A program made the translations under genes and the position numbers. The notes beneath the pieces are model-generated. The model was not told the origin of the DNA. It was given only the letters and a program-made list of their open reading frames with translations, and searched no databases. This document shows, one piece after another, positions 1 through 9,334 of a DNA stretch of 64,000 nucleotides (position 1 is its first letter; the number at the start of each line of letters is the position of its first letter). Source of the DNA: Polyangiaceae bacterium (GTDB lineage: Bacteria > Myxococcota_A > Polyangia > Polyangiales > Polyangiaceae); the NCBI GenBank assembly GCA_020633205.1, contig JACKEB010000010.1, positions 558,001 through 622,000 of the forward strand, in the 5' to 3' direction.

Positions 1-555
1 AGCGATCGCGCGTCGGCGAAGCAACTCGCACTGGACGCCGTGGACGCGCTTGGCGGCCTCGACCTCCTGGTGCCGAGCGCCGCCAACTTCGAACGCGTGG
101 CGTTGGACGACGTGGACGACGGCTACTGGGACCGCGCCATGGATCTCAACCTCCGCGCGCCATTCCTCCTCGCTCATGGCTGTCGCGAGGCGCTCAAGCA
201 GAGCAAGGGCTCCATCACCTTCATCACCTGCTCCAGCGCCACCGTGCCGTTCCGCAATCACCTGCCGTACACGGTCTCCAAGGCCGCGGTGCGCCACCTG
301 ATGCGCACCTTGAGCCTCGAGCTCGCGCCGGACGTGCGGGTGAACGCCATCGCGCCGGGCACGGTGCTGCCGCCCCCTGACATGAGCGAGGAGGCTCTCG
401 CGCTCTTGACCAGCCGTATCCCGCTGAACAAGGTGGGCTCCGCTCAAGACATCGCGCGCACAGTGCTGTTCTTGCTCGATAGCCCCTTCATCACGGGGCA
501 CGAGGTGCACGTCGATGGTGGCCGCAGCGTCGCCGGCTTCGAGCGCTTCGTGTGA
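1..555 (+). CDS. Short-chain dehydrogenase/reductase, 5' end missing
   Basis: The reading frame is open from base 1, so the N-terminus with the nucleotide-binding TGxxxGxG motif lies outside the window. What remains is the C-terminal two thirds of a classical SDR: a Ser-rich strand (CSSATVP), the catalytic YTVSK (YxxxK), the RVNAIAPGTV stretch that follows it in SDRs, and the closing GHEVHVDGG. SDRs of this type are NAD(P)H-dependent oxidoreductases acting on hydroxyl or keto groups; pteridine reductases and FabG-like enzymes both fit, and the substrate cannot be inferred. The stop overlaps the next gene's GTG start (GTGA), suggesting translational coupling. Confidence 0.85.
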   Translation, partial: SDRASAKQLALDAVDALGGLDLLVPSAANFERVALDDVDDGYWDRAMDLNLRAPFLLAHGCREALKQSKGSITFITCSSATVPFRNHLPYTVSKAAVRHLMRTLSLELAPDVRVNAIAPGTVLPPPDMSEEALALLTSRIPLNKVGSAQDIARTVLFLLDSPFITGHEVHVDGGRSVAGFERFV

Positions 556-2201
556 TTGCCTCGCGGAATCACCGTTTCGGCAGAGCATACGCCGCGCTAG
601 TCGTCGCCTCCAGCCTGGCCGGTTGTGGGGGAGAGGTCCAACGCACGGGCGCCAAGGATCCACCGCGAGCTGAAGCGCACCGCGCGAAGATGAACGCGCT
701 CTGGAGCCCCGCACGCCAAGCGCGCCTGGAGAAGGCCGTTCGCTCCGCCTCGCCGGCGTTTGGCGATGCGGACGTGGAGCGCCTTGGGGAGCGCGTCGAT
801 GCGTGGACAGACGCCTGGGTCATGACCGCGGCGCAGACCGACCGTGCGCAGCAGACGGGCGACCTCCGGAGTGCCGAAGCGACCGCAGTGAGGGCGTGCC
901 TGGCGGTGGAGAGCACACGGTACGCTGCGCAGCTGGACGGCTTGAGCCAGGGCTGCCTCGAGCCCGGATGCCACGCAGAGCGCGTCGCGAACCTCGACTG
1001 GGACCTGGTTGAGGCAGAGCAGTCCAGCCGCGCCTGCATGCACAGAGCGCACTACAAGGCCTATCTGGGCACGAACCTGGCACGCCCTGAAGCCATCGAG
1101 ACCCAAGGAAAACTCTTGGCGCTGGACGCGCTGGGCGACGCCCCGCAGCTCGAGCGTTCCCTCACGGCAACACTCAAGCGTCAGCGCTCCGCGTCGGCCT
1201 TTCGCACGCGGCTGTTGATGCTCGAAGCGAGGCGCCTCCTTCGGGCTCTGCACCCTGAGGCCGCGCTCGCGCTGATCGACGAGGCCGTACCGGAAGCTCA
1301 ACGACGAGGCGATGCGCTGCAACTCGCGGCCCTCCAGACAGAGCGAAGCAACGCGCACCTGGCACTCCAGGAGTTCCCCGCAGCGCTGGCAGATGCGACC
1401 CGCGCCCTCGAGAGCTCGCGGCGCGCGCTGGGCGACGAGGGCGACGAGCGCCCGGAAATAGCTAGTGCTCGAGCGCACCTGGCCGACGTCGCCATCGCAG
1501 GCCCCAAGCCCGACTTGATCCAGGCCGCTCAGCAGCTAGAACGCGCCCGCCTCGCGCTGACTCGCACCCTCGGGCCGACTCACCCATACACGGCGCAAGT
1601 CGAGCTCTCTCTGGGCGGACTCGCCGCCGCCACTGGCCACGCGGAAGCGGCGCGACACTGGCTCACTCGCGGAACCTCGAGCACCGCAGCCGCGTTTGGA
1701 ACCCAGCACCTGCTGATGGCCAACGCAGTTCGCTTCAACGCCCACGCTGAGTCGGCCCAGGGGAACACCAGAGCCGCCCTCGCGCTGTACGCTCGCGCTC
1801 TGGAGCTGGAGCGTCGAGTGCTGGGAGAAGTGCACGCGCGTGTCGCCCAGGGCTGGGAGGCGCTGGGCGTGCAGCAACGGCTCGCAGGGCAACCGCTGGC
1901 GGCACTGGCTAGCTACCGCCACAGCCTGCAGATCTGTCGCAAGCTCTACGGAAAGGCGCATCCGCAAGTCGTGGTGACGCTGCTCAGTATGAGCAGCACC
2001 TACGCCGCGCTGGACAGACCCACAGACGCGCTGCGCGAAGCGGAGCGCGCCGAGGGACTCCTGGCGAGCATCCCCGAACACCAGCGCGCGCGCCTGGCTC
2101 CGCTGGTGTGTGAGACGCTGAGCGACCTGAACGCCACGCTGGGTCGCTCGAATGAAGGCGCTTGGAGCTGCGAGCCGTCGAGTCCAGGCCCGAGCCACTG
2201 A
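552..2201 (+). CDS. TPR-repeat lipoprotein
   Basis: This 549-residue protein starts at a GTG overlapping the preceding stop. The N-terminus is a lipoprotein signal: Arg-rich start, hydrophobic AYAALVVASSLAG, then Cys in LAGCGG, so it is probably lipid-anchored. From about residue 190 the chain is alpha-helical and Ala/Leu/Arg-rich, with tetratricopeptide spacing; clear units include ALALYARALELERRVLG and ALASYRHSLQICRKLYG, the kinesin-light-chain style in which repeats end in HP or TH (GPTHPYT, GKAHPQV). An early segment holds a Cys pair (CLEPGCH). Such repeats mediate protein contacts; no enzyme domain is seen. The partner is unknown. Confidence 0.8.
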   Translation: MIASRNHRFGRAYAALVVASSLAGCGGEVQRTGAKDPPRAEAHRAKMNALWSPARQARLEKAVRSASPAFGDADVERLGERVDAWTDAWVMTAAQTDRAQQTGDLRSAEATAVRACLAVESTRYAAQLDGLSQGCLEPGCHAERVANLDWDLVEAEQSSRACMHRAHYKAYLGTNLARPEAIETQGKLLALDALGDAPQLERSLTATLKRQRSASAFRTRLLMLEARRLLRALHPEAALALIDEAVPEAQRRGDALQLAALQTERSNAHLALQEFPAALADATRALESSRRALGDEGDERPEIASARAHLADVAIAGPKPDLIQAAQQLERARLALTRTLGPTHPYTAQVELSLGGLAAATGHAEAARHWLTRGTSSTAAAFGTQHLLMANAVRFNAHAESAQGNTRAALALYARALELERRVLGEVHARVAQGWEALGVQQRLAGQPLAALASYRHSLQICRKLYGKAHPQVVVTLLSMSSTYAALDRPTDALREAERAEGLLASIPEHQRARLAPLVCETLSDLNATLGRSNEGAWSCEPSSPGPSH

Positions 2202-2302
2202 AATGGCCCGGTTGCTCGCTGAACCGGATTTCCGTAGGGCAAGCGAACGGGCCAGGAAGCTCAGGGCTGGGCAGGCAGCCACGCGCGTCTTATGCTCCAC
2301 CC

Positions 2303-2956
2303 ATGTTCTTCAGCCGCAAGCCTGCTCGCCTCCCCACTCCGGAAGAAGCCTTGAAGGGCCGCTCGGAGCCGCTCAAGGTAACGAACGAGCATTTCGTCAA
2401 CGGGGCGCCGCTGTATCCTCCTTTCCCGGGGAAAGAGCTCGCGCTCTTCGGGCTCGGGTGCTTCTGGGGAGCGGAACGTAAGTTCTGGCAGACCCCGGGG
2501 GTGTACTCTACTTCCGTGGGGTACGCGGCGGGCCTCACCCCCAACCCTACCTACGAAGAGGTGTGTAGCGGCATGACCGGGCACAACGAGGTCGTGCGGG
2601 TGGTGTTCGACCCGGACGTCGTCTCCTACGACGAGCTGCTGAAGGTGTTCTGGGAGGCCCACGACCCGACTCAAGGCATGCGCCAAGGCAACGACAGCGG
2701 CACACAGTACCGCTCCGGGATCTACTGCTACGGCGCCGAGCAAAAAACCCAAGCGGAGCGCAGCAAAGCTGCTTTCCAGGCGGAATTAAAGGCCGCTGGT
2801 TACGGCGAGATCACGACCGAGATCCTAGAGGCGCCGGAGTTCTACTACGCGGAGGGTTACCACCAGCAGTACCTGGCAAAGAACCCCAATGGGTATTGTG
2901 GTCTAGGGGGGACGGGGGTGAGCTGCCCTGCTCCTCTTGAGCGGCCCGCGGGCTAG
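2303..2956 (+). CDS. msrA: Peptide-methionine (S)-S-oxide reductase MsrA
   Basis: MsrA reduces methionine-S-sulfoxide in oxidised proteins. The catalytic motif GCFWG is present about residue 53, followed by the family pattern: VGYAAG, the GHNEVVRVVFDP strand, FWEAHDPTQ, and GNDSGTQYRSGIY, with YAEGYHQQYLAKNPNGYCG near the end. Cys residues in the C-terminal tail (GYCGLGGTGVSC) can serve as resolving cysteines. I start at the ATG at 2303, giving 217 residues, close to the usual MsrA length; the frame stays open upstream, but that extension is Arg/Pro-rich and unlike the family. It appears to be a single gene, about 100 nt after the TPR lipoprotein. Confidence 0.95.
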   Translation: MFFSRKPARLPTPEEALKGRSEPLKVTNEHFVNGAPLYPPFPGKELALFGLGCFWGAERKFWQTPGVYSTSVGYAAGLTPNPTYEEVCSGMTGHNEVVRVVFDPDVVSYDELLKVFWEAHDPTQGMRQGNDSGTQYRSGIYCYGAEQKTQAERSKAAFQAELKAAGYGEITTEILEAPEFYYAEGYHQQYLAKNPNGYCGLGGTGVSCPAPLERPAG

Positions 2957-3011
2957 CGCGCTGTCCCAAGCTGCGTTTTGCAAAGCTCCGCGCACGCGCT
3001 AGAACGCGGTC

Positions 3012-3263
3012 ATGAAGCACCGCGAAGAGCGTGAGTTCGCCATCCACCTGCACCTGACGGCGGAGTTCCCCGAAGACTACGAAGGGGAACAGGACGGCTT
3101 CGCGTGGCACAAACGCTTCCAGGAACGGGTGCGTCCGGCCCTGCTACGGGCCGTCGTGGATGTTCTCCGTGCGGAATCGGGCGCGGAGGTCGTGGCTGCG
3201 CCGCGAGGCCGCAACCCTGAAGACGCCGTCGAGTTCAACGTCAGCTTCAGCCAGAAGCGCTGA
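3012..3263 (+). CDS. Small hypothetical protein
   Basis: An 83-residue, highly charged soluble protein with an ATG start. It has no signal peptide or membrane segment and no motif I recognise. It reads as an alpha/beta fold: FAIHLHLTAEF strand, then DYEGEQDGFAWHKRFQERVRPALLRAVVDVLR helix region, then a basic loop and the EFNVSFSQ strand. The codon use and the dense, non-repetitive composition make it a credible gene, not a shadow. It ends 3 nt from the convergent lipoprotein gene on the other strand. Function unknown. Confidence 0.6.
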   Translation: MKHREEREFAIHLHLTAEFPEDYEGEQDGFAWHKRFQERVRPALLRAVVDVLRAESGAEVVAAPRGRNPEDAVEFNVSFSQKR

Positions 3264-3266
3264 CGC

Positions 3267-4127
3267 CTACTCGCTGGCGTCGGCCTTGGTCACCGGCGAG
3301 ATGCCGATCACCAGCGACCGCGGGTTCTTGCTCGTCGCCTTCTTCGCGGCGTCTTCATCACCATCCACGCTCACGGTGATGCTCTCGGAGTCTACACCGA
3401 CGCCAGCCAGCGCTTCAGCGACCTGGCTCAGACGAAGCAAGGTCGAGTCGGCGTTCGCGTCACTCCCACGCTCGGAAATGTCCAGCTTGAAGCTCACGCC
3501 GTCGCCACCCCGAGCACGCTTCGCGATCCGCATCAGGCGTTGGCTCCCCGCGCTCGAGAGCGTCCCGTCCTCGGCGTACATCTCCGCAGCAGGGAACTGC
3601 AGCACTGCGACACCACGCTCGGAGCTAAGCTTGACGTTGCCCTTGGTAATTTCCGTGTGAAATTCAAGCGTGAGATCACGCATCAAGAGCACTTGGGCCT
3701 GGCTGGCTCTTTCCACCTGTCCCAGCTGATGGGCCTCTTGTTCCTTCTGCTTGAGCTCCTGCGCCAAGCGCTCCCGCTCGCCAGCGTAGGCCTTCAGGTG
3801 CGTACCCACACGAGCCAGCTCGCCACGCAGCTGCTCGACCATTGCCTCCGCCTCGTCGCGTTGCTTGAGCGCGACGTCGTAGTCGAACGTCGCCTGGGCG
3901 ACCGCGTCGCCATCCTTCTGAACAGTGGCCTTCTTATCGGCGAGCTCGCGCTCAGCCTTATCCAGGCGCTTCGTTAAGTCGTAGACTTTCTCCGCAGTCT
4001 CGCGATGTGCGCGCTGTTCGACGCGCAATGCCGACTGCGCTTCTTCGACGCGAGCGTTGGGCACCAAGCACCCGCTCAGAGACGAAGCAGCGAGAAGAAC
4101 GAAACCAGCGGTGAGTACAAGGCGCAT
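3267..4127 (-). CDS. Coiled-coil lipoprotein with OmpA-like C-terminus
   Basis: I start at the ATG at 4127, two codons inside the longest frame (which would begin with TTG). The 286-residue product has a lipobox (LSGC, signal LVLTAGFVLLAASSLSG), then about 110 residues of continuous heptad-like coiled coil (EEAQSALRVEQRAHRETAEK and onward). The C-terminal third resembles the peptidoglycan-binding OmpA fold: LSSAGSQRLMRIAKRARGG matches the helix after the first strand, and later RLSQVAEALAGVGVDSESI matches the second helix of OmpA-like domains, although the canonical NxxLSxxRA residues are altered. A role as an envelope spacer or tether is inferred. Confidence 0.7.
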   Translation of the reverse strand: MRLVLTAGFVLLAASSLSGCLVPNARVEEAQSALRVEQRAHRETAEKVYDLTKRLDKAERELADKKATVQKDGDAVAQATFDYDVALKQRDEAEAMVEQLRGELARVGTHLKAYAGERERLAQELKQKEQEAHQLGQVERASQAQVLLMRDLTLEFHTEITKGNVKLSSERGVAVLQFPAAEMYAEDGTLSSAGSQRLMRIAKRARGGDGVSFKLDISERGSDANADSTLLRLSQVAEALAGVGVDSESITVSVDGDEDAAKKATSKNPRSLVIGISPVTKADASE

Positions 4128-4194
4128 GATCAACAGCAGTAGGTCGAGCGTGTTCGGTTACGCAACATCTTGGCGCTGATTGTTCGCGACGGGA

Positions 4195-4584
4195 TCAGGC
4201 GACCAGCGCCCCACGCAGCGTCGCGAGATCCACGTGCTCCGCCAGGCTCAAGCGATCCGCGTCGCTCACGCGCTCGAAGCGAAACGCCTGCTGGGCTCCG
4301 TAGCTCCAGATGCGTCGCGCCAACACCCGGATCGCCCCGTGTCGCTCCGGCAAGTAGAGCTCCAAGGTGAGCAAGCTCGGTCCGGCGCCCGCCCCGCGCG
4401 CGCGCACGATGATCGCGCCAGAAGCCGACAGCTCGACGCAGCGCGAGCTCGCCTTCAAACTGCCTTCCCGTATGGTAACGGCGAAGTCGGTGCGAGCCCG
4501 CGCCCCACGGCGCACGCGCAGTGCATGTGCTCTGGCTGTACGCTCGAACCGCCCCTGAAAATCCACGGTGTCGCTGTTGCTCAT
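4195..4584 (-). CDS. PilZ-domain protein
   Basis: A 129-residue protein consisting of little more than one PilZ domain, the usual c-di-GMP receptor fold. The N-terminal Arg cluster (RRGARARTDF) sits where the RxxxR motif belongs, and VELSASGAIIV occupies the (D/N)xSxxG position, with Glu-Leu in place of the usual Asp/Asn; nucleotide binding is therefore plausible but not certain. The ATG at 4584 is preferred over an upstream GTG at 4599 because GGGGAGG lies seven bases before it. It is transcribed divergently from the penicillin-binding protein gene across about 300 nt. Confidence 0.8.
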   Translation of the reverse strand: MSNSDTVDFQGRFERTARAHALRVRRGARARTDFAVTIREGSLKASSRCVELSASGAIIVRARGAGAGPSLLTLELYLPERHGAIRVLARRIWSYGAQQAFRFERVSDADRLSLAEHVDLATLRGALVA

Positions 4585-4881
4585 GTGTGGCCTCCCCACG
4601 TCTCAGCTCAGACACCCTGGCTGCCGACCGAGGTGTGCTGCGTGTTGTGGAAACCCGGTCTCGAAGAACCGGACTTGCGACTGAGATCGTAAGGAGGGCC
4701 GCTCCAGCGGGGCCAACTTCGAGCAAGTAAGCACTGCACTCTCCCGCGTAAGGTCTGAGAACTATTGAATTCTGCAAGCACTTACTGACGACTTACGGAA
4801 ACCTAGCCAGAGCGATGTAAGGCTCTGTCGCACATGTAGGTTTCTTGGCCGCCGGCTGCCGCGCTCTTTAAGCGATGGGGC

Positions 4882-6258
4882 GTGCTGCCGACCAATCTGC
4901 CCTCAGTCCGCGACCTGCTCCTGCAAGCGGAGCACTGGTTTCCCAGCTCTCGCAGTCTACTCGACCGCGCGCGCCCAACCTGGCGCACGGCGCTGCCAAT
5001 CGTGCTCTCATTGGGTGTTCTCGCTGCCATCCCGCACACGCTCCATGCGGAAGCGAGCGCTGCGGAAGCTCAGGTAGCCACCGAAGGAAAGCCTTCAGAA
5101 CCGCCGACCGCAGCCGTCATCTTGGCTTCCACAGGGGCGGACACCAGCATCCCGACGACAGAGCCCAAGGCGCCCAAAGTCGACCTGGGACATGTCCGCT
5201 ACGACCAGGGCAAAGCCTTTGCAAAGACTGACGACGGCAGCGAAGCGGAGCTCACAATAGACCCTCGGGTGCAGCACGGCGCCGAGCGTCTGTTGCGCCG
5301 CGCCCATCCCGTACGTGGAGCGATTATCCTCACGGATATCCGAACAGGAAAGGTGATCGCGGTCGCCGACGCGAGCCACGACAAGTCAGCCGACGGTCGG
5401 GTCGCCTTTGCGTTCGCCGCGCCCACCGCGAGCCTCTTCAAGATGGTGACTGCCGCAGCCCTGCTGGAGCATGCGCGCGTCTCGCCGAAACTCCGGGTAT
5501 GCACCGACGGCGGCCATCGGCGCATCGAGCGCAAACACCTCGAGCCGGCAAAGGGGGCACACGCGCTCTGCGCGCCATTCTCCAGCGCGCTTGGCCATAG
5601 CCGCAACGCGGTCTTCGCCCAGCTCGCGACCCGCTTCCTGATGCACGATCAGCTCGCGGAGACCGCAGAGCGCTTCGGCTTCAATCGAGACTTGCCGTTT
5701 TCCCAGAAGGCCATCGTGGGCCACAGCGAGATCCCCTACAACGACCTCGAGTTCGCGCGCTCCGCAGCGGGCTTCGGCGACACCCAGTTCACCGCGCTTG
5801 GCGCTGCCCACGCCGCATCGATCATCGCCCTGGGGGGTCGCGACTCCGAGCTCACGCTGGTTGAGCGCTGGAAGGACTACCAGGCGCCTGAAAGCGTCCA
5901 GCTTGGAGATCGGCGCTTCAAGTCCAGCACCGCGCGCCAGCTGCGCAAGATGATGGAGCTCACGGTCAGCGGCGGAACTTCCCTTGAGGCCTTCAGCCGC
6001 AAGGACGGCATCAGCTACTTGCCGAATATCCGGGTCGCTGGGAAGACAGGCACCCTCAAGCCAACCCGCAAGTCCCCTACTACCTCATGGTTCGTGGGCT
6101 TCGCGCCGTCTCGCTCACCCCACGTCGTCGTCAGCGTGCTGCTGATGAACGACGACGTCTGGTACTACAAGGCAAACGAAGTCGCGCGGGACGCGCTCCG
6201 TCTCTACTACGAGAAGCAACCCGGCGTGACGAACCCGTTCGAACCCGAGCACGACTGA
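4882..6258 (+). CDS. Penicillin-binding protein, transpeptidase domain
   Basis: A 458-residue protein with a GTG start. One membrane segment lies near residues 36-52 (ALPIVLSLGVLAAIP), then a low-complexity linker, then a DD-transpeptidase fold. All three serine-acyl-enzyme motifs are present: SLFK (residues 184-187, nucleophile Ser184), SRN (240-242) and KTGT (388-391). The start of the domain, LTIDPRVQHGAERLLRR, is typical of class B PBPs and D,D-transpeptidases, but no PBP dimerisation or transglycosylase domain precedes it, so the protein is short. Inferred role: peptidoglycan cross-linking, or a penicillin-recognising relative. Confidence 0.85.
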   Translation: MLPTNLPSVRDLLLQAEHWFPSSRSLLDRARPTWRTALPIVLSLGVLAAIPHTLHAEASAAEAQVATEGKPSEPPTAAVILASTGADTSIPTTEPKAPKVDLGHVRYDQGKAFAKTDDGSEAELTIDPRVQHGAERLLRRAHPVRGAIILTDIRTGKVIAVADASHDKSADGRVAFAFAAPTASLFKMVTAAALLEHARVSPKLRVCTDGGHRRIERKHLEPAKGAHALCAPFSSALGHSRNAVFAQLATRFLMHDQLAETAERFGFNRDLPFSQKAIVGHSEIPYNDLEFARSAAGFGDTQFTALGAAHAASIIALGGRDSELTLVERWKDYQAPESVQLGDRRFKSSTARQLRKMMELTVSGGTSLEAFSRKDGISYLPNIRVAGKTGTLKPTRKSPTTSWFVGFAPSRSPHVVVSVLLMNDDVWYYKANEVARDALRLYYEKQPGVTNPFEPEHD

Positions 6259-6282
6259 ACCACCGCCCCCCAAGCGGTGGTT
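6258..6282. terminator. Inverted repeat between convergent genes
   Basis: A perfect 9-bp stem (AACCACCGC / GCGGTGGTT) with a C-rich loop begins at the last base of the PBP stop codon and lies 20 nt from the end of the convergent DUF2330 gene. No T-run follows on either strand, so it may act as an RNA 3' end protector or a non-canonical bidirectional terminator. Confidence 0.5.
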
Positions 6283-6301
6283 GCCTGCAGGTCGCGGCGC
6301 G

Positions 6302-8038
6302 CTACTTCGCGTAGCGACGTCGACTTAGCCAGAGGCCGAGGCCAGCGAGGAAGCCCACGGCGGCAGCACCTGACGTGCCCGTCGCGCCGGGGCTCAGCTG
6401 ACAGCCTCCGCTCTTCTTTTCTTCACCGGCACCCGCGCTGGCGGACGGCGCCGCCGCGGGATCTTTCTCGTCAGCGATGCCGGGGATCCCCAGGTCCGCC
6501 ACAGGGGTGATCACCACCTTTTCGGGGACGATTTCCTTGCGGTTACGTGTCGCGAGGTCCTCCGCGAGCCAGATCTTCCGCAGTCCGCGGTAAGTGCGCG
6601 GCGGCTTGCCCCAACGCCAGCGGTTCGGGTTGTCACATTTCAGCACGGAAATGTCTGGGTGCAGGTTAACGTAACGCATCTGCAGCATGTTGCGATCCGC
6701 GGGCTTGGTCTCGATGGGCAGCTCACCCTTCGGCCCCTTCGGTAGCTCGACACCTCCACGCACGCTCTTCGCCGGACCGATCTCGATGTCCTGCTTCAGG
6801 CTCTCCTTGTCGTAACGGTGGTGCATACGACTCAAGGTGTAGGCGTGACGCTCAACCAGGGCCTTGCGCCGCGCGATCTCCTTGCGCCCGATGTCGTCTG
6901 CCTTTTTCTCTTCCTTCTTCTTTTCGTCGTAGATCTTCTTCTCTTCTTCGGTCCGCTCCGGAGGATCCGGGTTGCGCACGTCTTCGGGCAACGTCGCTTC
7001 GAAGACATCCGCCCCGAGGCTCAGTAGCTCGTGAATGTAGAGCGGGGGGTTCGGGCAAGGCTGGCCGCACTCGAGGGTGCTCCAGGCGTACTCATTGAGA
7101 ATGCCCTTCGGGTTCTTCGCCAGCAGCTTGTCGTGCATCGCTGCGTAGAACTCGCCCATGCGCTCTTTGACCTTGAAGTCTACGTTCAGGTTCGTCGGCG
7201 GGAACACATTGTCGTAGTTCTTCGCTTCGTAGCGGTCCTTCGCGTCGAGCACACTGATGACCAACTCTTGCTTCTTCCCGCCAGAGTTTAGCAGCCCGAG
7301 GGTCGACGGGATCTTGGTGTAGTTCGTTTCCGTCCAGAAACGGATGGGGCTGAGCTGGGCGCGTCCATCACCCACCAGCTCGACTTTGGCCTGATCGACG
7401 CTAGCAACCAGGAAGCGCTGCTTGGCGTCCGCGTAGGGCTTCACCGCTTCGGCCGTACCCGCCGGGAGCTTGTAGCCCTGCTTCTCCAGCCAGCCGGTGA
7501 TGTTGGCGGAGTCTGCTTGATCCAGCAGCTTGAAGGTGTACTCGCTCGCGTGCTTGAACTCGGGCTCGACGGTGAGCGTCATCTCCTTCGCTGCCTTACC
7601 CCCCGGCGGAGGCGCACCGCCGCCAAGGAACGCCGTGTCCGTGTTTGCCTTCAGGTTGCGCTCCCACTCCTGCTCTGGCGTTCCGGATTCGCATGGATCC
7701 ATCTCCCAGAACTCGTGAAATCGCGGAGCAGTCAGCTCGTCGATGCGCGTGACGAACTCTCGCTTGAGCGTGACCACGTGATCCATGGAGACGTCCTCCG
7801 GGAGCGGCATCACCAAGGCGAACTCCTGACTGGGACCGTCGTAGTCCGTCATCACGGTTACCACCGTGCGCTGGTCGCGATGCATGATCACGATCTGCGT
7901 GGCGGCGCTCAGGCGCGGCTGGTCGTCCTTACCGACGAAGAAGCCGGGGAAGGCCTGAGCACTGGGAGCAACCAGCAGAGCGGCGAAACCAGGCAGCAGA
8001 GCCGCCAGCGCAAAGCGAGGGAACCTACGTTTGGACAT
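6302..8038 (-). CDS. DUF2330 exported protein with MYXO-CTERM tail
   Basis: Start taken at the ATG at 8038 (578 residues), because MSKRRFPRFALAALLPGF begins a normal Sec signal ending in SAQA; the longer frame adds a basic stretch. The mature N-terminus FPGFFVGKDDQPRLSAATQ and the strand pattern VVTVMTDYDGPSQEFALVMPLP fit DUF2330, a domain of unknown function in exported myxobacterial and actinobacterial proteins. A Lys/Glu-rich helix (EEEKKIYDEKKKEEKKADD) lies in the middle. The C-terminus is a MYXO-CTERM-type sorting tail: GGC, a Gly/Ala/Leu-rich helix, then SRRR. Predicted to be surface-anchored by that tail. Molecular function unknown. Confidence 0.8.
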   Translation of the reverse strand: MSKRRFPRFALAALLPGFAALLVAPSAQAFPGFFVGKDDQPRLSAATQIVIMHRDQRTVVTVMTDYDGPSQEFALVMPLPEDVSMDHVVTLKREFVTRIDELTAPRFHEFWEMDPCESGTPEQEWERNLKANTDTAFLGGGAPPPGGKAAKEMTLTVEPEFKHASEYTFKLLDQADSANITGWLEKQGYKLPAGTAEAVKPYADAKQRFLVASVDQAKVELVGDGRAQLSPIRFWTETNYTKIPSTLGLLNSGGKKQELVISVLDAKDRYEAKNYDNVFPPTNLNVDFKVKERMGEFYAAMHDKLLAKNPKGILNEYAWSTLECGQPCPNPPLYIHELLSLGADVFEATLPEDVRNPDPPERTEEEKKIYDEKKKEEKKADDIGRKEIARRKALVERHAYTLSRMHHRYDKESLKQDIEIGPAKSVRGGVELPKGPKGELPIETKPADRNMLQMRYVNLHPDISVLKCDNPNRWRWGKPPRTYRGLRKIWLAEDLATRNRKEIVPEKVVITPVADLGIPGIADEKDPAAAPSASAGAGEEKKSGGCQLSPGATGTSGAAAVGFLAGLGLWLSRRRYAK

Positions 8039-8197
8039 CGGGGCGCAGGCTACCAAAAGCCCAGGGGCCGCGCCGCTCATCCCGCGAAGAAGCCTGCGTC
8101 GCCTTTTCTGCTCGCTGTAACTTTTTCGCTTCAGCAAAGGAACGGCGTCACTAGCGAGGATTGATTGCGCCCTGCGCTAGCGCTACTGAGGCGGACC

Positions 8198-9334
8198 ATG
8201 CGCCTCGAGCTGACTGAAACCCAGGAGCTGATCCAACGCACCGCCCGCGAGTTTGCAACGCGGGAGATCCGCCCGAAAGCCGCAAACCTCGACAAGACGG
8301 AGCGCTTTCCCGAAGAGCTCGTGCGCGGCTTGGCAGAGCTCGGCCTCTTGGGCGTGAATGTCAGCGAAGAGTATGGCGGAGCGAACGCCGGGGTGCTCGC
8401 GTACAGCCTCGCGATGATCGAGGTGGCCAAGGCCTGCGCCTCCACCGCCGTCACCATGGCTGTGACGAACATGGTCGCCGAGGTGATCGAGCGCTTCGGT
8501 TCCCCAGAGCAACGCGAAGAGCACGTCACCAAGATCACCAGCGGCGAGCACCTGACCGGCGCGTTCGCGCTCAGCGAGCCCGGAGCGGGCAGCGACCCAG
8601 GCTCCATGGGCACCACGGCCAGAGAGACGGACGCTGGCTGGGTGCTGGACGGGCAGAAGCAGTGGATCACCAATGGTGGCTACGCCGGCGTGTTCGTCGT
8701 GTGGGCGCGCACCGGCGGCCCTGGCACCAAAGGCATCTCATGCTTCCTGGTGCCGCGCGGAACGCCGGGCCTCAGCATCGGAAAGAAGGAAGACAAGCTC
8801 GGGCTGCGAGCGTCGAACACCGTGCCCCTGACGTTCGATAGCGTGCGCGTGCCAAGGTCCGCGTTGCTTGGAGAGCTCGGGGGCGGCTTCAAGATCGCCA
8901 TGATGGCCTTGGACGGGGGACGCATCGGCATCGGTTCTCAGGCCATTGGGATCGCAGCCGCAGCCCAAGAGGAGTCGGTTCGCTACGCCCAAGAGCGAAA
9001 GCAGTTCGGCAAGCCGATCGCTGACTTCCAGGCCATCCAGTGGATGCTGGCAGACAACCGTACGGAACTAGACGCAGCGAAGCTCTTGTGCTGGCGGGCA
9101 GCTACGATGAAAGAGCGTGGTGTACCGTTCAGCCGTGAAGCATCCATGGCGAAGGTCTTCGCAAGCGAAGCGGCAAACAAGATCTGCAACCGGGCGGTGC
9201 AGATCCATGGCGGATATGGCTACACGCGCGAGTTCCCAGTGGAGCGCTACTTGCGGGACGTGCGGGTCACCACCATCTATGAGGGAACGAGCCAGATCCA
9301 GCGCGTGGTCATTGCGCGCGAAATCCTCAGCTAA
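8198..9334 (+). CDS. Acyl-CoA dehydrogenase
   Basis: A 378-residue FAD-dependent dehydrogenase that introduces the alpha,beta double bond into acyl-CoA, passing electrons to ETF. The length and whole-chain pattern match short/medium-chain enzymes: the N-terminal helical domain, FALSEPGAGSDPGS at the flavin-contacting signature, KQWITNGGYAG, and the C-terminal signature QIHGGYGYTREFPVERYLRDVRV. The catalytic Glu is expected at YEGTSQIQR near the end. The ATG at 8198 gives the normal N-terminus MRLELTETQELIQ. Its TAA overlaps the ATG of the NUDIX gene by one base, so the two are probably co-transcribed. Butyryl-CoA or branched-chain substrates are possible. Confidence 0.93.
   Translation: MRLELTETQELIQRTAREFATREIRPKAANLDKTERFPEELVRGLAELGLLGVNVSEEYGGANAGVLAYSLAMIEVAKACASTAVTMAVTNMVAEVIERFGSPEQREEHVTKITSGEHLTGAFALSEPGAGSDPGSMGTTARETDAGWVLDGQKQWITNGGYAGVFVVWARTGGPGTKGISCFLVPRGTPGLSIGKKEDKLGLRASNTVPLTFDSVRVPRSALLGELGGGFKIAMMALDGGRIGIGSQAIGIAAAAQEESVRYAQERKQFGKPIADFQAIQWMLADNRTELDAAKLLCWRAATMKERGVPFSREASMAKVFASEAANKICNRAVQIHGGYGYTREFPVERYLRDVRVTTIYEGTSQIQRVVIAREILS

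Noticed and set aside
36..300. Overlapping ORF at 50-301 within the SDR gene
   Set aside because: Out-of-frame shadow; the SDR frame carries the YxxxK motif and family pattern.
4130..4777. Long minus-strand ORF across the PilZ gene and its promoter
   Set aside because: Arg/Gly-rich frame shadow; the PilZ frame has an ideal ribosome site and a recognisable domain.
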